A DNA stretch of 64,000 bases, from contig BSBM01000637.1 of NCBI GenBank assembly GCA_027924585.1, positions 1,798,001-1,862,000 on the forward strand. Reading direction: 5' to 3'. This stretch comes from Larix kaempferi. Lineage: Eukaryota; Streptophyta; Pinopsida; Pinales; Pinaceae. The notes below the pieces were generated by a model. That model did no database searches and was not told the DNA's origin. It saw only the letters and a program-made list of their open reading frames with translations. Each line of letters begins with the position of its first letter. Positions within the stretch are counted from its first letter, which is position 1. Both the position numbers and the translations under genes were made by a program. This document shows, one piece after another, positions 33,076 through 44,160 of this stretch.

Positions 33076-33432
33076 ATCCTTTAGGAACTAGCTCAATGTG
33101 TTCACTGCAAAGCAAATATCTAGTCTCATGTTCGTCAGGTACATCAAGGACCCAATCCTCTGACAATACACCATGACATCAACCAAATCAGATGAAGCAT
33201 CACACAGAAGCTTCAGGTTCGATTCCATAGGTGTGGCCATGGCCTTGCATTCCATCATCTCAAACCGCTTCAAGATCTCTACTGCATACTTCCATTGTCC
33301 AAGGAAGATTCCATCTGCACTCTGCCACACCTCCATACCTAGAAAGTAGTGCATTATCCCCAAGTCCTTCATCTCAAACTCGGCAGCAAGCTTCCTCTTT
33401 GTATCGGTAATCAATATATCCTCACTTGTAAC
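33076..33432 (-). pseudogene. copia-3 RT C-terminal part
   Basis: On the minus strand the frame reads [50 protein letters not shown] and FAVNTLS. It matches copia-1 RT closely. It begins at the right TSD-bearing edge (GTAAC, 33428-33432) of the solo LTR and ends abruptly where RNase H should follow. Confidence 0.9.
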
Positions 33433-34036
33433 TGTTGATGTATATGTAACTTCGGAATGTATTTCATCTGTGTATTTTATATATATTTATTGTACCCTTA
33501 TAAGAGATGTGTCATTCCTCTATAAGGAAGTGTCGTCATGTGGATTGACAAGTGTCGCAAGTGTGTGTACTTGTCGATGGGTTATTAGACCACCATGTGT
33601 GGGGTTGGCCCTGAAATATATATTATAATGTGGATGTACCTAGCTAAACAAGTCGGCCCCATAAGGTCACTGGGCAAACAGTTTAGTATAAATAGAGATC
33701 AGGTGATCTCTATTTAGATCATTCAAAAAAATACATCTCTCTCACTCAGAAAGTGTCGCACTAGTGAGGAGGAGGATCATCTGCTACTAGGAGACTATCT
33801 CAGTGTATTTTGGTTGTACTTTGGTTGAGCCATTGCTCTCTCTATCTCTGAGGAATTTGTGGGGTTTTTCACCTTAGGGTTTCCCCCACGGAAACTCTGT
33901 GTCTCTTGCCTCTTATGCTTTTGATTCTTGTGATGCTTGTCATACTTATTGTGATTGTCATGCATTGATATACTGTATATGTTATTCTCTCAGTAAAGAT
34001 CCTAGAGTATTGTGAATTAATGCTCAAAATTTAACT
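33433..34036 (+). repeat. Solo LTR of the copia-1 family inside copia-3 RT
   Basis: TGTTGATGTATATG to TTTAACT, nearly identical to the copia-1 3' LTR, with TATAAATA at 33687-33694. It is flanked by GTAAC on both sides (33428-33432 and 34037-34041). The host RT sequence is continuous across it once one GTAAC copy is discounted. The final base differs from the expected CA end. A solo LTR arises by recombination between the two LTRs of a full insertion. Confidence 0.92.
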
Positions 34037-34748
34037 GTAACAAACAGGTCATCCACATACAATAGTAGTATCACTAGATTGCCTTCCTCAACCTTGTATT
34101 AAAGGTTGGAATCCGCTTTACTCTTAGTAAAGCCAAAACTGGATAGAAATTTGTCTATCCTACCATACCAAGTCCTAGGAGCTTGCTTCAAGCCATACAA
34201 GGCTTTCTTCAATCTACACACATATGACTCCATGTCATGTGTCTCAAAACCGAGTGGCTGCTCCACATACACTTCCTCTTCAACTACATCAAGAAAGTTG
34301 TCTTGACATCCATCTAGTGTATCTTACACTTCATCACTGTAGCTAGGGAAAGTACTGATCTGATGGAAGTGTATCTGGATACAGGAGCAAAAGTCTCTTC
34401 ATAGTCTATTCCCTCTTTCTGGGAGAAGCCATGAGCTACAAACCTTGCTTTGTATTTCTCTATGCTACCATCTGCAGCATGCTTGATCTTATAGATCCAC
34501 TTGGAAGTCACAACAGACTTCCCTTCTCTTCTTGGGATCACATCCCAAACATGATCGACTGGTACTCCTCGATCATGGAATCCTTCCATTACTGCATCCT
34601 GGATCCTGGGAACTTCATATTCTTCGATATCTTCAATAGATAGTTTTCTTGAACTTCGTTGTTGGAACAAATGTTGTAGTCCTTGTTTTGTAGGTGATTG
34701 TACATGATCTTTCCTACAAGTAAAATTCAATTGCATGATTAGAAACAT
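34037..34748 (-). pseudogene. copia-3 RT N-terminal part
   Basis: The minus-strand frame reads VWDVIPRREGKSVVTSKWIY, KARFVAHGFSQKEGID, ETFAPVSRYTSIRS, then TAG (34316-34314) between KIH and MDVKT exactly as in copia-1. It then runs through [12 protein letters not shown] to YVDDLFV at the solo LTR edge. Upstream of about 34.65 kb homology to copia ends. There a splice-acceptor-like TTTTACTTGTAG precedes the joined sequence. Confidence 0.88.
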
Positions 34749-36575
34749 ATCATAGTTTTGAGAATAAAATCTTACACATAAAGATATATGTTATACAATC
34801 ATGCAATTATCTTATCCAATTCTTCAATACAACATTTATCCATATCCCGTAACTTTCTAGATCCCTTCCATCTCTACCAGAACATTGTTAAGAGTGTGCA
34901 CAACTCCCAACATGTCAGCAAAGAGGTTTCATTCTAGATAAGTAGCAATGAAATGTTGTACAGTACCATAGGCCACTTGCCTATTACTTTAGTAGTATCT
35001 TGTTCATTAATGCAATTTTTCTAAAATGCATAATATACATCCTAAATCTAGGAACATGTACATGACTGAACAACATCATTTAAGTAATAAGAAATGACAA
35101 TTCAAATACTTATCTTTGTTTAGTTGTTGGGTGGACTCCCTCTCAATATTTGCTTCCTGGATTACCTGTCCTTGAACTTATATCCATCCGGGACCACTAT
35201 GCATGCTTAAGTGTGCAATAGTGTCATCATTGTTTTATCCTCAAAATCTCATACATAACCATACATACATTAGTATAATCTCAATACTATCAAAACATTA
35301 TGATTCTAAATAATCTTATCATGTATGTGTAAGTTTTAAACCTTAACAGTGAAGTACAAACTTATATCGATTCTTAACCATTAACAGAAAATACACAATG
35401 GCACACACATTACACAGAGATTTTCACCTGGAAACCCTTAACCGGGAAAAAACCAGCAAAACTTAGAGCCGCACAGCTCCTTTTCATTATATGTTTATTT
35501 AACCATGTACAATACAATAAATGGTATTCCGCAGCATCTAAAACCCTAATTCGTTTACCCGAATTAGGTTACAACCCTAATTCCTTTTACCGGAATTAGA
35601 TAAAGTACAATGGGTCGAAAATCGCGAAAAAACAAAAAAGCAACCCAAAAAATTTTGCGCTCCGCGCGAACTCCGGGGGCCTAACGGTCCGAAACGAAGG
35701 GAGTGGGCCCTGTCGGGCTACCCCCCCCTCTAAACCCCCCCCCTCCGGACGCGCCCGGCGCAGGCGAATCACTAGTGCCGTAGGGATCGTGTTGTACACG
35801 CAGCGACCATGTGAAGAGATATAACATACCCAACAGTATGGTCATGATCATTTCACACATAGGTAATAAGCGTTAGTATTCAAGGTTTCAGGGAAAACTT
35901 CTTTTACTCATGCATATTCTTATTTGACCATAGGACTCTTTTGGTGAGTCATATCATCAATCAAAGTAAGAAACATAATATGCATAAAACCTTGATTACT
36001 TAAACTTCTAACTTCTAGAATAATCATTATCATTCATACAAAAGTATAAGATACTAACACAAGGATTCTATCTTGATATAGAAAAAACATACCTAGATTA
36101 TCATGCTTGCTAGTTATGTCTAACATACCCATATAATGTATTTTTGTTCTTCATCAAAGACTTGTGCTAGTAACCAGCTTAACTCATGAGTTAATCATTG
36201 TAGAACCAAAATTATACATACCTCGTAAGTAGAGCTTCTATGTGATCCATGACTATGGATGAATCTTTGTCTTCATGTCACCATGGTCATATGTTCTTGA
36301 TCTAGAACTTGATTTGTCTTTCTTGATGTACCTTTCATGTTATCGGACAATATCATCCTCATACAACACCACAATGCATTGGTACAATCATAAGTGTCAT
36401 GACCCTAATCAATGAATGTATTCTATCATTCACATGCATTCATACTTTTACTATGGTGATAAGACAAGTCTAACATTAATCAATATTGTACTAATCTCAA
36501 TAATATGAAGACAAACACATCATGAATAGATTTCAAAACATACCTATATTTCTTCAAGTCATACATGTCAGGATT
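34749..36575 (-). other. Unidentified segment replacing copia-3 gag-pol
   Basis: About 1.3 kb of foreign sequence (excluding the solo LTR at 35328-35835) sits between the gag start fragment and RT. It is not retrotransposon coding sequence. On the minus strand several splice-like sites occur: CTTACGAG|GTATGT near 36225, AAGGACAG|GTAATCC near 35165 and TTTTACTTGTAG| near 34717. This suggests an intron-bearing gene fragment, but I cannot name it and the exon-like pieces are too short to identify. Confidence 0.35.
35328..35835 (-). repeat. Solo LTR (508 bp) with GTATG target duplication
   Basis: The + strand ends are TGTAAGTTTT and TACCCAACA, flanked by GTATG at 35323-35327 and 35836-35840. On the minus strand it starts TGTTGGGTATG. 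A GC-rich block (about 35.65-35.77 kb, with long C runs) stands out from the AT-rich surroundings. It resembles in layout the solo LTR at 59359-59909. Confidence 0.82.
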
Positions 36576-36576
36576 G

Positions 36577-36720
36577 CTTGTAGCATTCTTATGTAACGCC
36601 TTAGCCTCATCTCCTTATGGAACTGGAACTTCTTCACTTATGCAGGTGTCCAATTCATTCTCTTCTAGGATTAACCCAATCCACTTTAATTTGTTGAAAT
36701 TGGATCTGCAGCTGGATTAG
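36577..36720 (-). pseudogene. copia-3 gag N-terminal fragment
   Basis: The minus-strand reading GLILEENELDTCISEEVPVP, then GDEAKALHKN after a stop, aligns with copia-1 Gag residues about 25-60. It ends abruptly at about 36577, the junction with the unidentified segment. Confidence 0.75.
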
Positions 36721-37860
36721 GGTTTGTTAGAGAAACCCTAAAAATTCAAACTTTGAATTTTAAACTTCTGAATGGATGGAAATATGTGGCTTGCTAAGCT
36801 GATCAAGCTAGTATACTTCAATTTTGAAAACTGCAAAATTTGACCCCTCAAAATTGCCTTTGAAACTTCTGGATTCACTAGATAGGACCTCGAACTAGGG
36901 TTTGATAAATCCCACCCTTCTGCCCAACCAAAAGGTTCGAGCCAAAGCTCTAAAATTTGATTTTTCTGAGGAGCTTCCAGCCGTGGTCACAGACTTCAAA
37001 AATTCCAACTTTTGCAGAAGCCCTAATTTTCCATCTTTCTGATCAAAATCCCAAACTAGGGTTTGATCAAGCCCAACCTTCTTCCCAACCAAAAAATTCG
37101 ATCTTGGTCTCTAAATTGTTATTTTGATGAGGAGCATTCAGCGGTGGTCTCCAATTCCAAAAATTCCAACTTTCTCTGAAGCCCTAAATTCCCGCAGAAG
37201 TGATAAGCCAAGAATGAAGGTGCTCAGAATCCAAATCTGTTTTGACAGAAATATAAACCTGATTGTTTCTTATGCATCTCTGAAATTATGAATCCACAGG
37301 GTCTGAAACTTCATCCTGTGGTATCCTGACCTATCATCTTGCCAATCCCATAGGTATGACCTCGATTGGATTCTCTAAGAGATAGTTATGCCAAGTGTCA
37401 CAACGTGACCTGTTTATGGAAAAAAACATGAGAGCGAACATGTACGGAGTGCCACATGTCACCAGTTCAATTTCGGCCTCTGAAAAACTTACCTGAGAAA
37501 TTGCAGTTTGTGCTCTTACTGTCACTTTTTACAGAATTTCATTTGGAGCTTCCTAGCCCAAGTTGTGACATTTTTTCCTAGGTCACCTGTTTATGACTAA
37601 GATCTGGAAGAGACAGAAACCCTAGATTGTACTGATCATAAAACACAAAGTACAACGAATTAGATATTGCTCTGTGGACACAAGGTATATGGGGGTGTTA
37701 TATATGACCTCTAAACATTTCATATCTTGAACCTTCACCAAAATGGATTTATAGAGAAAGTTCCACGAAGACTAGTTTTTTCTATATCAAGCCCTAGCCT
37801 CCAATTTGTCGCAAGTGCAACAAGTATCATAAATGCCATATCATGCCTTCCTTCAGGCTA
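36721..37860 (-). other. Leader of copia-3
   Basis: Noncoding on the minus strand, with AAACCCTAG/AAACCCTAATCC stretches like those in the copia-1 leader and an internal duplication: two versions of a block containing TTTTTGGTTGGG(A/C)AGAAGG near 36.90 and 37.08 kb. Confidence 0.65.
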
Positions 37861-37872
37861 GCTCTGATACCA
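37861..37872 (-). promoter_or_regulatory. Copia primer-binding site of copia-3
   Basis: The + strand GCTCTGATACCA is the exact reverse complement of TGGTATCAGAGC and directly abuts the LTR at 37873. Confidence 0.92.
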
Positions 37873-38489
37873 TGTTAGTTTTTCATCATTTAATTCACTA
37901 GATATAGGATCTTAACTGAAAGAATAACATGTACAGGATATCAAGCATAATAGACAAGAGACAAGAGACACAAAAGATTTCACCAGAGAAAACAAAGAAG
38001 GTGAAAAACCTCGCAACTTCCTCAGAGATAAAATAAGCATCAATACAAAGATCACAATGATCAAACCCAAGAGATATATATCTTCAACAGCATGCTCCTC
38101 CTCCACTTGTGTGCACCCTCCTCTTCTCTCACTAATGCGAAGTGAGTGAATAATAGAATGTATAAAATGAGAGAGACACACTCTCTATTTATACACTAAC
38201 TTTTACTTGACCTTTACTCAACTAGGTCGGCCTCAACTTAACCACTTAATATAATGCTGACTGGGCCGACCCCTACTAGGGTGGTCTAATAACCCTTTGA
38301 ACCACATGACTCATACGAGGTCGACCCCATCAAGTATAAGTTACGACACTTACAATATAACTTGCGAGACATGCAAGTACAACTAACGACACTTCTAATC
38401 GGAGGAATAATACATCTCCGTTGGGGATACAATAAAGTACAAATACAATATACAAGTGAATATATTCCGGAGTTACAAATACATCGACA
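37873..38489 (-). repeat. 5' LTR of copia-3 (617 bp)
   Basis: On the minus strand it starts TGTCGATGTATTTGTAAC and ends ACTAACA beside the primer site. Its start is similar to the copia-1 LTR (TGTTGATGTATATGTAAC), with diverged central sequence. It interrupts the RNase H start of the chromovirus-type gypsy at 38490. Confidence 0.88.
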
Positions 38490-39410
38490 AGAATAGGAGC
38501 AGAAGTGAGCAATTGTTTCAGCTTTGCGAAACTAGCTTCACACTTGGTTGTCCACATAAATTTGACTTCCTTCCTCTAAAGCGAAGTAATGGGATTGGCC
38601 GCTTTGGAAAATCCTTCAATAAATTTTCGATAGTACCCGGCTAATCCCATAAAAGAGCGGACATTGCTTACATTTTAGGGAGTAGGCCAGCTCATGATGG
38701 TCTTGATCTTGTTGGGATCTACCACAATACCTTGGGCTGATATAATGTGACCCAAGTGTTGTATTTGGTCCTTGTAAAAGTCACATTTGGATATCTTTGC
38801 ATAAAGATGATTTTACCTTAGAACTTACAGCACCAACCTTAGGTGTTCCTCATGCTTGCTTTCGTTCTTTGAATAGATGAGTATGTCATCAATAAACACT
38901 ACAACAAATTTATCCAAGTACTTACTGAAAACATTATTCATTAGGCACATAAAAGTGGCTGGTGCATTCGTTAAACCGAATGGCATCACCACAAATTCAT
39001 AATATCCATAACGAGTACAGAAAGTTGTTTTATGCACATCTTCTTCTTTAATTATGATTTGGTGATAACCCGGCCTTAGATCAATTTTTGAAAAGACAGT
39101 AGCACCCCCAACTTGATCGAACAGATCGTCAATCCTTGGCAAGGGATACCAATTTTTTATGGTTACTTTGTTCAGCTGTTTATAATCTATACACAGCCAG
39201 AATGTGCCATCTTTCTTCCGTACAAAGATTACCCATGCTCCCCACGGAGACACACTGGGACGGACATAACCTTTTTCGAACAGCTCCTGCAATTGTGCTT
39301 TCAGCTCTATCAATTCAGGTGTACTCATCTGATAAGGTACCTTAGAATTTGGTATTGTTACCAGGGACAGGTCTATGGTAAAATCCAATTCTCATCGAGG
39401 GGGTAACTCC
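38490..39410 (-). pseudogene. Chromovirus RT and start of RNase H
   Basis: The 187-codon block at 39388-38825 shows [66 protein letters not shown] (catalytic Asp), [14 protein letters not shown] and [13 protein letters not shown] (FIDD box intact). The frame continues, with stops, through the thumb (HLGHIISAQGIVVDP-like) to WTTKCEASFAKLKQLLTSAP at 38490. RT copies element RNA; the active site is intact but the element is truncated. Confidence 0.92.
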
Positions 39411-39444
39411 GGAATCTCCTTGGGAAACACATCCTCAAATTCAG

Positions 39445-40050
39445 TCAAAACATGATGTTTTGTGAAATCTGAAAATTCACTTTTTTATTTTCTGTCATGT
39501 GAACAGCATAAAGTTTGCACCCTTTCCGTGCATTTCTTTTCAACTGAAGAGAAGAAATTTCTCTTAACTTCACTGCGCTTACTATCCCTTGGATCTTTTC
39601 AGGTTGTCCCAAATCATTAGTGAATGTAACAGATTTCTGATAGCAGTTTATGACAGCCCTATGTGTTTCCATCCAATCCATACCGATAAGCAAATCGTAC
39701 GATCCTAATGGCAAAACATTTAAATCTGCACTAGTGTAATTATCATTCAACTTCAAAGGACATTGATTCACTACTTTAGAAACTTTTCTTTTTGTCCCCA
39801 TGGCCATTTGAACTAGCCAAAGCTGCATGTATTTGTTTTTGATAATTTTGCATGACTCACAAAGTTTTGGGTCTATATAACTTTTACATGTGCCAGAATC
39901 AATCAAGATAGACATAGGTGTCCCAGAAATCATACCTTCAACCTCGATTACAGAGGCTTGATGTTCTTCTTGCCGGTTGTTCAATGCGGCATAGATCTTC
40001 GGGATCCTTGCTATATCTTGAACCGTAAAAGCCTCTTGCAGATTTTGCAC
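39445..40050 (-). pseudogene. Chromovirus aspartic protease
   Basis: A 201-codon stretch with SILIDSGTCKSYIDPKL (DSG catalytic motif) and LPLGSYDLLIGMDWMETHRA, the paired motifs of gypsy proteases. The frame is open over the whole domain. The lower part leads toward RT; a stop separates it from RT. Confidence 0.88.
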
Positions 40051-41365
40051 TTATCTGTTGTTATCCTTCTTGTGAGGACAGTCATACCATCTATGGTTTT
40101 CTCCACAACCCCAGCATTTGAGTGGCGACTTAGATGGTGTAGGTTCCGGTTTTATGGTGCCTTCAGTGTTCACCTTCTTGTTTGGTGGAAAAGTGTCAGA
40201 GTGTGTCTTGCTGCCTTCAAATCTGTTACTGAAAGGTTCCCACGTCACTTGATTTTTGAAATGGTTGGGCTTATGGCCTTTCTGCCTACTTTCAGATTTG
40301 GTTTTCTTCTTTTCGTTCCACCTTTTTTACACTTCAGCTCTGTTCTTCCCATGTTCATAACACAGTCTAGCTTTTCTGAAAGTGTCCTCCAAAGTCTTGG
40401 GATCGTCAAACTCTATCCGATCCTTGTACCCAAACGACAAACAATTCAAAAAACGTTGAATTCTGATTTTCTCATCTTGAATGTAAGGAACATACTTGAG
40501 AAAGTCCATAAATTTACTGATTAATTCCTCCATGCTTTGTTGTCCCAGCTTAAGGTCGTAAAAGTATTTTACCTTTTGGTCATAGTACCTTTCTGACAGG
40601 TATTTCTATTTGAAGAACGTTGCAAACGTTTTCCACTTTACCTTCTTCTTGTCGATAGAGCGGGTCAACTTGAGATCATCCCACAAAGCCGAAGCTTTTC
40701 CTTGTTAGGTTGAAAACAACAATCCTAGCCTTTATGAGGCTAGAATAGTCGAACATGCATAAATATTTTTCCCATATCCCTCAGCCATAGTTCAGCTTCT
40801 TCTCCTGTCTTAACTTGTCCGTTAAAAGTAGGAGGCTTGATTTTTCTCAATTCTGAGTGTAGTTGGTTTACTTTTCTAGTTTTCTTTTTCTTCTTAGGAA
40901 CGTACTCTTCAGAGTCTTCGCCATGTGACTCTTCTCCACTAACATCCATATTATAGCTTGCAGAATTCCTTGGAGGCGTAGTCTTAAATTTTGAATTTCT
41001 TTTTGTGACTGGTTTTTCTGCATGTTGTTCCTCTGGTGTTGGAAGCTGACTGTTTTCTTTTCTATCAACTTTTGCAGCATAATGGAATTTATTTCTTGTT
41101 GTTCTTCAAAGTTTTTAATGTTGTATTCTTTGATGCTTATTAGCTCAGCTTTTAGGCTTTTGACCATTTCCAGCATCTCACTAGACGTTGTCGCTCCTTG
41201 TGGAGAATTCTGGTTTCTTTCCTACCTACTAGCCATTTCTCCTTGCTGACTAGATGTTTCTACAGCCAGCCTAGCTTCCTGTTCCGCAAAATTCATTTCT
41301 GCCACATACCGTTTCAGCCACTTTTTTTGTTTATGTCTGGCCAACAGTTATTGGTTAGACGTCAT
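40051..41365 (-). pseudogene. Chromovirus Gag with zinc knuckle
   Basis: The minus-strand ATG at 41365 (MTSNQ) is soon followed by TAA at a likely Gln. Then come a Gln-rich and helical N-terminal region, a KIKPPTFNG...AELWLRDMGKIF motif typical of retrotransposon Gag (about 40.77 kb), a second Gag block (ELISKFMDFLKYVPYIQDEK, about 40.5 kb) and a CX2CX3HX4C knuckle (CWGCGENHRWYDC, about 40.11 kb). At least one frame change and several stops occur, so it is not expressed intact. Confidence 0.82.
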
Positions 41366-41489
41366 AAACAACAATGTATTAAATCATAAAATTTACAAAA
41401 CAGTATGCTACAAAAATTTTATTTGTTCATCTCTAAAATAAAACAAAGCATTCACGCAAATGAGCCTAAGGTCTTAGTGTAGTGATCGT

Positions 41490-41500
41490 GCTCTGATACA
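41490..41500 (-). promoter_or_regulatory. Primer-binding site of the chromovirus element
   Basis: On the minus strand TGTATCAGAGC differs from the initiator-Met site TGGTATCAGAGC by the loss of one G. It lies four bases (AATT) after an LTR end reading GGACACATGACA. Confidence 0.75.
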
Positions 41501-41504
41501 AATT

Positions 41505-42177
41505 TGTCATGTGTCCTCTTAACTAATTTTGTTTTTCTGCACGGGTCTAATGACCAAATATTACTGCTTAAATACTACGCCACAAGATGTGAACTTCGCT
41601 TAAAAACAGGTCCTACGCATAACCGTATAAAAGTATGCATATCGAAACTCCCGACGGAATAACCGTCATATATTTTACTAAAGTGCTATAGTCTTACAGG
41701 CTATACGCACCATCAAGACTCACATCTTATATAATAGACTTCACTTGAATAACTATGTGTGCAATAGAGGCCCCTTGAGTTAACGTTATGAAACATCCTA
41801 GCCTCTAAATAAAAGTGCAACCAATATTAAAATATTGTCTAGCCTGAACCATATATATATATATATATATATGCGCTTAACACTTAAATTAGAATACTTT
41901 GTACAAGTGAACACACTATCTCAACCAACATTAAAGATATTGGTTTCTTTTAGCTTTGATATATATATACATAATATATACACATAATATATATATTATG
42001 TATATATATATATATATATATAATGTGTTTGGAATAACTTGCAATACATTAATAATTCCATATGCCATATATTAACACAACCACATGCCATCTATTAATA
42101 CTAGGCAATATAGGTATATAACTATATACATATTAATTAAAACATGAGAATTCGATTTATGAATCCGGCATAGAATA

Positions 42178-42213
<36 letters not shown>

Positions 42214-42469
42214 GATATAGATATAAATATGTAATTATATTTATACATATATATAAACCAACAGTATGGGTAATGGCTTGTGTAGCCAACATAACAATGT
42301 ATTAAAAGGTTGGGCGCTAGTGATAAGACGACCCCACCTATAAATAAAGGGCTAAACCTAACACTTAAATGATATAACACTTAGCGTAATGGAAATTCGA
42401 TCTTCCAAGCAACTTAACCAAAGGTGGTTATAAGCCACTACTTAATGAGCCAGGGCTACGTTATAACAT
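41505..42469 (-). repeat. 5' LTR of the chromovirus element (right end uncertain)
   Basis: The + strand left end TGTCATGTGTCC is well placed beside the primer site. The right end is inferred from ATAACA at 42464-42469 (minus-strand start TGTTATAACGTAGCC). A TATA-like TTTATTTATAGG on the minus strand lies near 42340. Three AT microsatellites lie within it. Confidence 0.55.
41850..42210. repeat. Three (AT)n microsatellites
   Basis: Uninterrupted AT runs at about 41851-41872, 42001-42022 and 42179-42209, with shorter TATATA-rich sequence between them. They fall inside the chromovirus LTR. Confidence 0.9.
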
Positions 42470-43313
42470 ACCATATAAACTCATGCATATGCATAGATTA
42501 TATTAACGTTACGTTGGTTGGTCCAATGTTGACTCGATCCAATGGTGGCCTGAGTGGTGATGTGGCTTACGCCACGCAGGCTTGACCAACCCAAACCTTC
42601 GTTTTAAACCCTGCTTGTGTTGCCATGATGGCAGGTATGCACAAACTTTCTCCCATGTGGAATGGTTTAACACTTGTTGCGTTATGGTCTTCATCGATGC
42701 GGTGAGGAGTGGGTTGACTCCATTAATGAAGCTCCCTCAACCAGCTATACCCTGACACCGATATGCCACGTTCCAAACGTACCAAGTACTCTTCGGTAGA
42801 CTCCATTAAAGTCTCTAGCTGCTCTGGTTCGTCTATTTCGATCTGTCCGGTTTATGGTCATCCGAGACACAATCCACGCCATTGATCTGGATTTGATGAA
42901 CTTCGTGCCCAGCAACTCTACATTTTTACATTAAATTCTCAGTCACCAGTTGCAGCGGTTACCAAACCTTCTCTCCCCGATGCAACAACGTTTGATAGAG
43001 GTTGAGATTCGACAGTTTTCATTGTTGTTGTGTTGAGGCTCCACGCAGAAAGCGTCTGCTCTATGCAGATGATGGATGCTAAGATAATACAGCGTGATGG
43101 CTTCGACGCCCTGGTGTATCACTGAAACCGCTTAAGAGTTTACTCGGCATTCGCCATGGTTGCGAAGGTAAGCATTCCTTGACTTCTCTGCAATTATACT
43201 TTGATGAAATAAATCGTTGGTAGGTTGTTCGTATCACTTGTTTTCCATTTTTTAACCTACGTTGTGGTTGTCTATGTGGTGTGAGAGAGGATGAGTTGTG
43301 ACTCTACTCCACT
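42470..43313. other. Mixed-composition flank left of the CACTA element; possible gene start
   Basis: More GC-rich and less repetitive than the surroundings. An ATG at 43156 in GCCATGG context opens MVAK and is followed immediately by a consensus donor (AAG|GTAAGC, 43168). This could be the first coding exon of a host gene interrupted by the CACTA insertion, but four codons prove nothing. Confidence 0.3.
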
Positions 43314-44105
43314 CACTACTACATTTTTGGCCTTTAGGGGGGGTTGTCTTCCGCCCCCAAAAGTGACCTACGGGGGGGGTTTTGGCTTTGGGGGCGGTTT
43401 TGGCAAAGCCGCCCCTAAAGGCACCGATGTTAAAAGTTTTTCCCTTTAAGGGAGGTTTTTGACGAGATTGGAACTGCCCCCAAAAGTCTTTGGGGGCGGT
43501 TTTGGCAAAGCCGCCCCTAAAGGCACCGATGTTAAAAGTTTTTCCCTTTAAGGGAGGTTTTTGACGAGATTGGAACTGCCCCCAAAAGTCACTTTTGGGG
43601 GCAGTTTGTGACCCCCCTCGTAGAGGTCTACGGAGGCGGTTTTAAACCCCCATCGTAGACCCCTTTATAGAGACCTACAGGGGTGGTTTTGAACCCCCTT
43701 CATAGAGACCTATGAGGGCAGTTGTGAACCCCCCTCATAAGCCCTCTCATACAAACCTACAGAGGCGGTTTGGAACCCCTCTCGTAGAGGACTATAGGGG
43801 CGGTTTCAAACCCCCCTTGTAAAGGCCTATAGGGGTGGTTTGGAACCCCCCTTGTAGAGGCCTATAGGGGCAGTTTAGAACCCCCCTCGTAGAGGCTTAT
43901 AGGGGTGTTTTTGAACCCCCCTCGTAGAGGACTATAGGGGCAGTTTGGAACCCCCCTCATAGATACCTACAAGGGTGGTTGTAAACCCTTCTCGTTGTAA
44001 CATACAAGGGCAATTTCGAACCCCCCTCGTAGTGACATATGAAGGCGGTTTAGAACCCCCCTTGTAGCAACATACAAAAACGGTTTGAAACCCCCTCTAT
44101 AGCTA
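43314..44105. repeat. Left subterminal array of the CACTA element
   Basis: Repeated units of the form GGGGCGGTTT...AACCCCCCTCGTAGAG recur every ~40-45 bp from about 43590 to 44100. They are preceded by an ~87-bp direct duplication (blocks at about 43393 and 43494 sharing TTTTGGCAAAGCCGCCCCTA). Each unit joins a G-rich arm with its C-rich near complement, so each can form a hairpin. Confidence 0.85.
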
Positions 44106-44160
44106 TAATAAATCATAATAAAATATATTTTATTAAAAATATCAATATTGCAATATCAAT

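Larger units (their letters stand above)
30985..38489 (-). mobile_element. Minus-strand Ty1/copia (copia-3), rearranged and nested
   Basis: Reading from the right: 5' LTR 38489-37873, primer site 37872-37861, leader to about 36.72 kb, a gag start fragment, an unrelated 1.9-kb segment replacing most of gag-pol, RT (34.7-33.1 kb), then 3' tandem repeats ending near 30985. It belongs to a family related to copia-1: the RT is highly similar, the tandem arrays are shared, and the LTRs resemble each other. It carries a solo LTR (33433), a deleted LTR element (31565-32933) and another solo LTR (35328). Its own 3' LTR is missing. Confidence 0.85.
38490..42469 (-). mobile_element. Ty3/gypsy chromovirus-type element, minus strand, 3' half lost
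   Basis: The minus-strand order is 5' LTR (about 42469-41505), primer site, gag with zinc knuckle, protease, RT, and the start of RNase H. It is cut by the copia-3 LTR at 38489; the rest of RNase H and integrase is not seen on the far side. Frames are broken by several stops. RT and protease sequences are of the ordinary gypsy/chromovirus kind and lack the Tat extra RNase H. Confidence 0.87.

Noticed and set aside
35596-35799. Arg/Gly-rich 67-codon ORF
   Set aside because: It lies inside the GC-rich block of a solo LTR bounded by a perfect target duplication.
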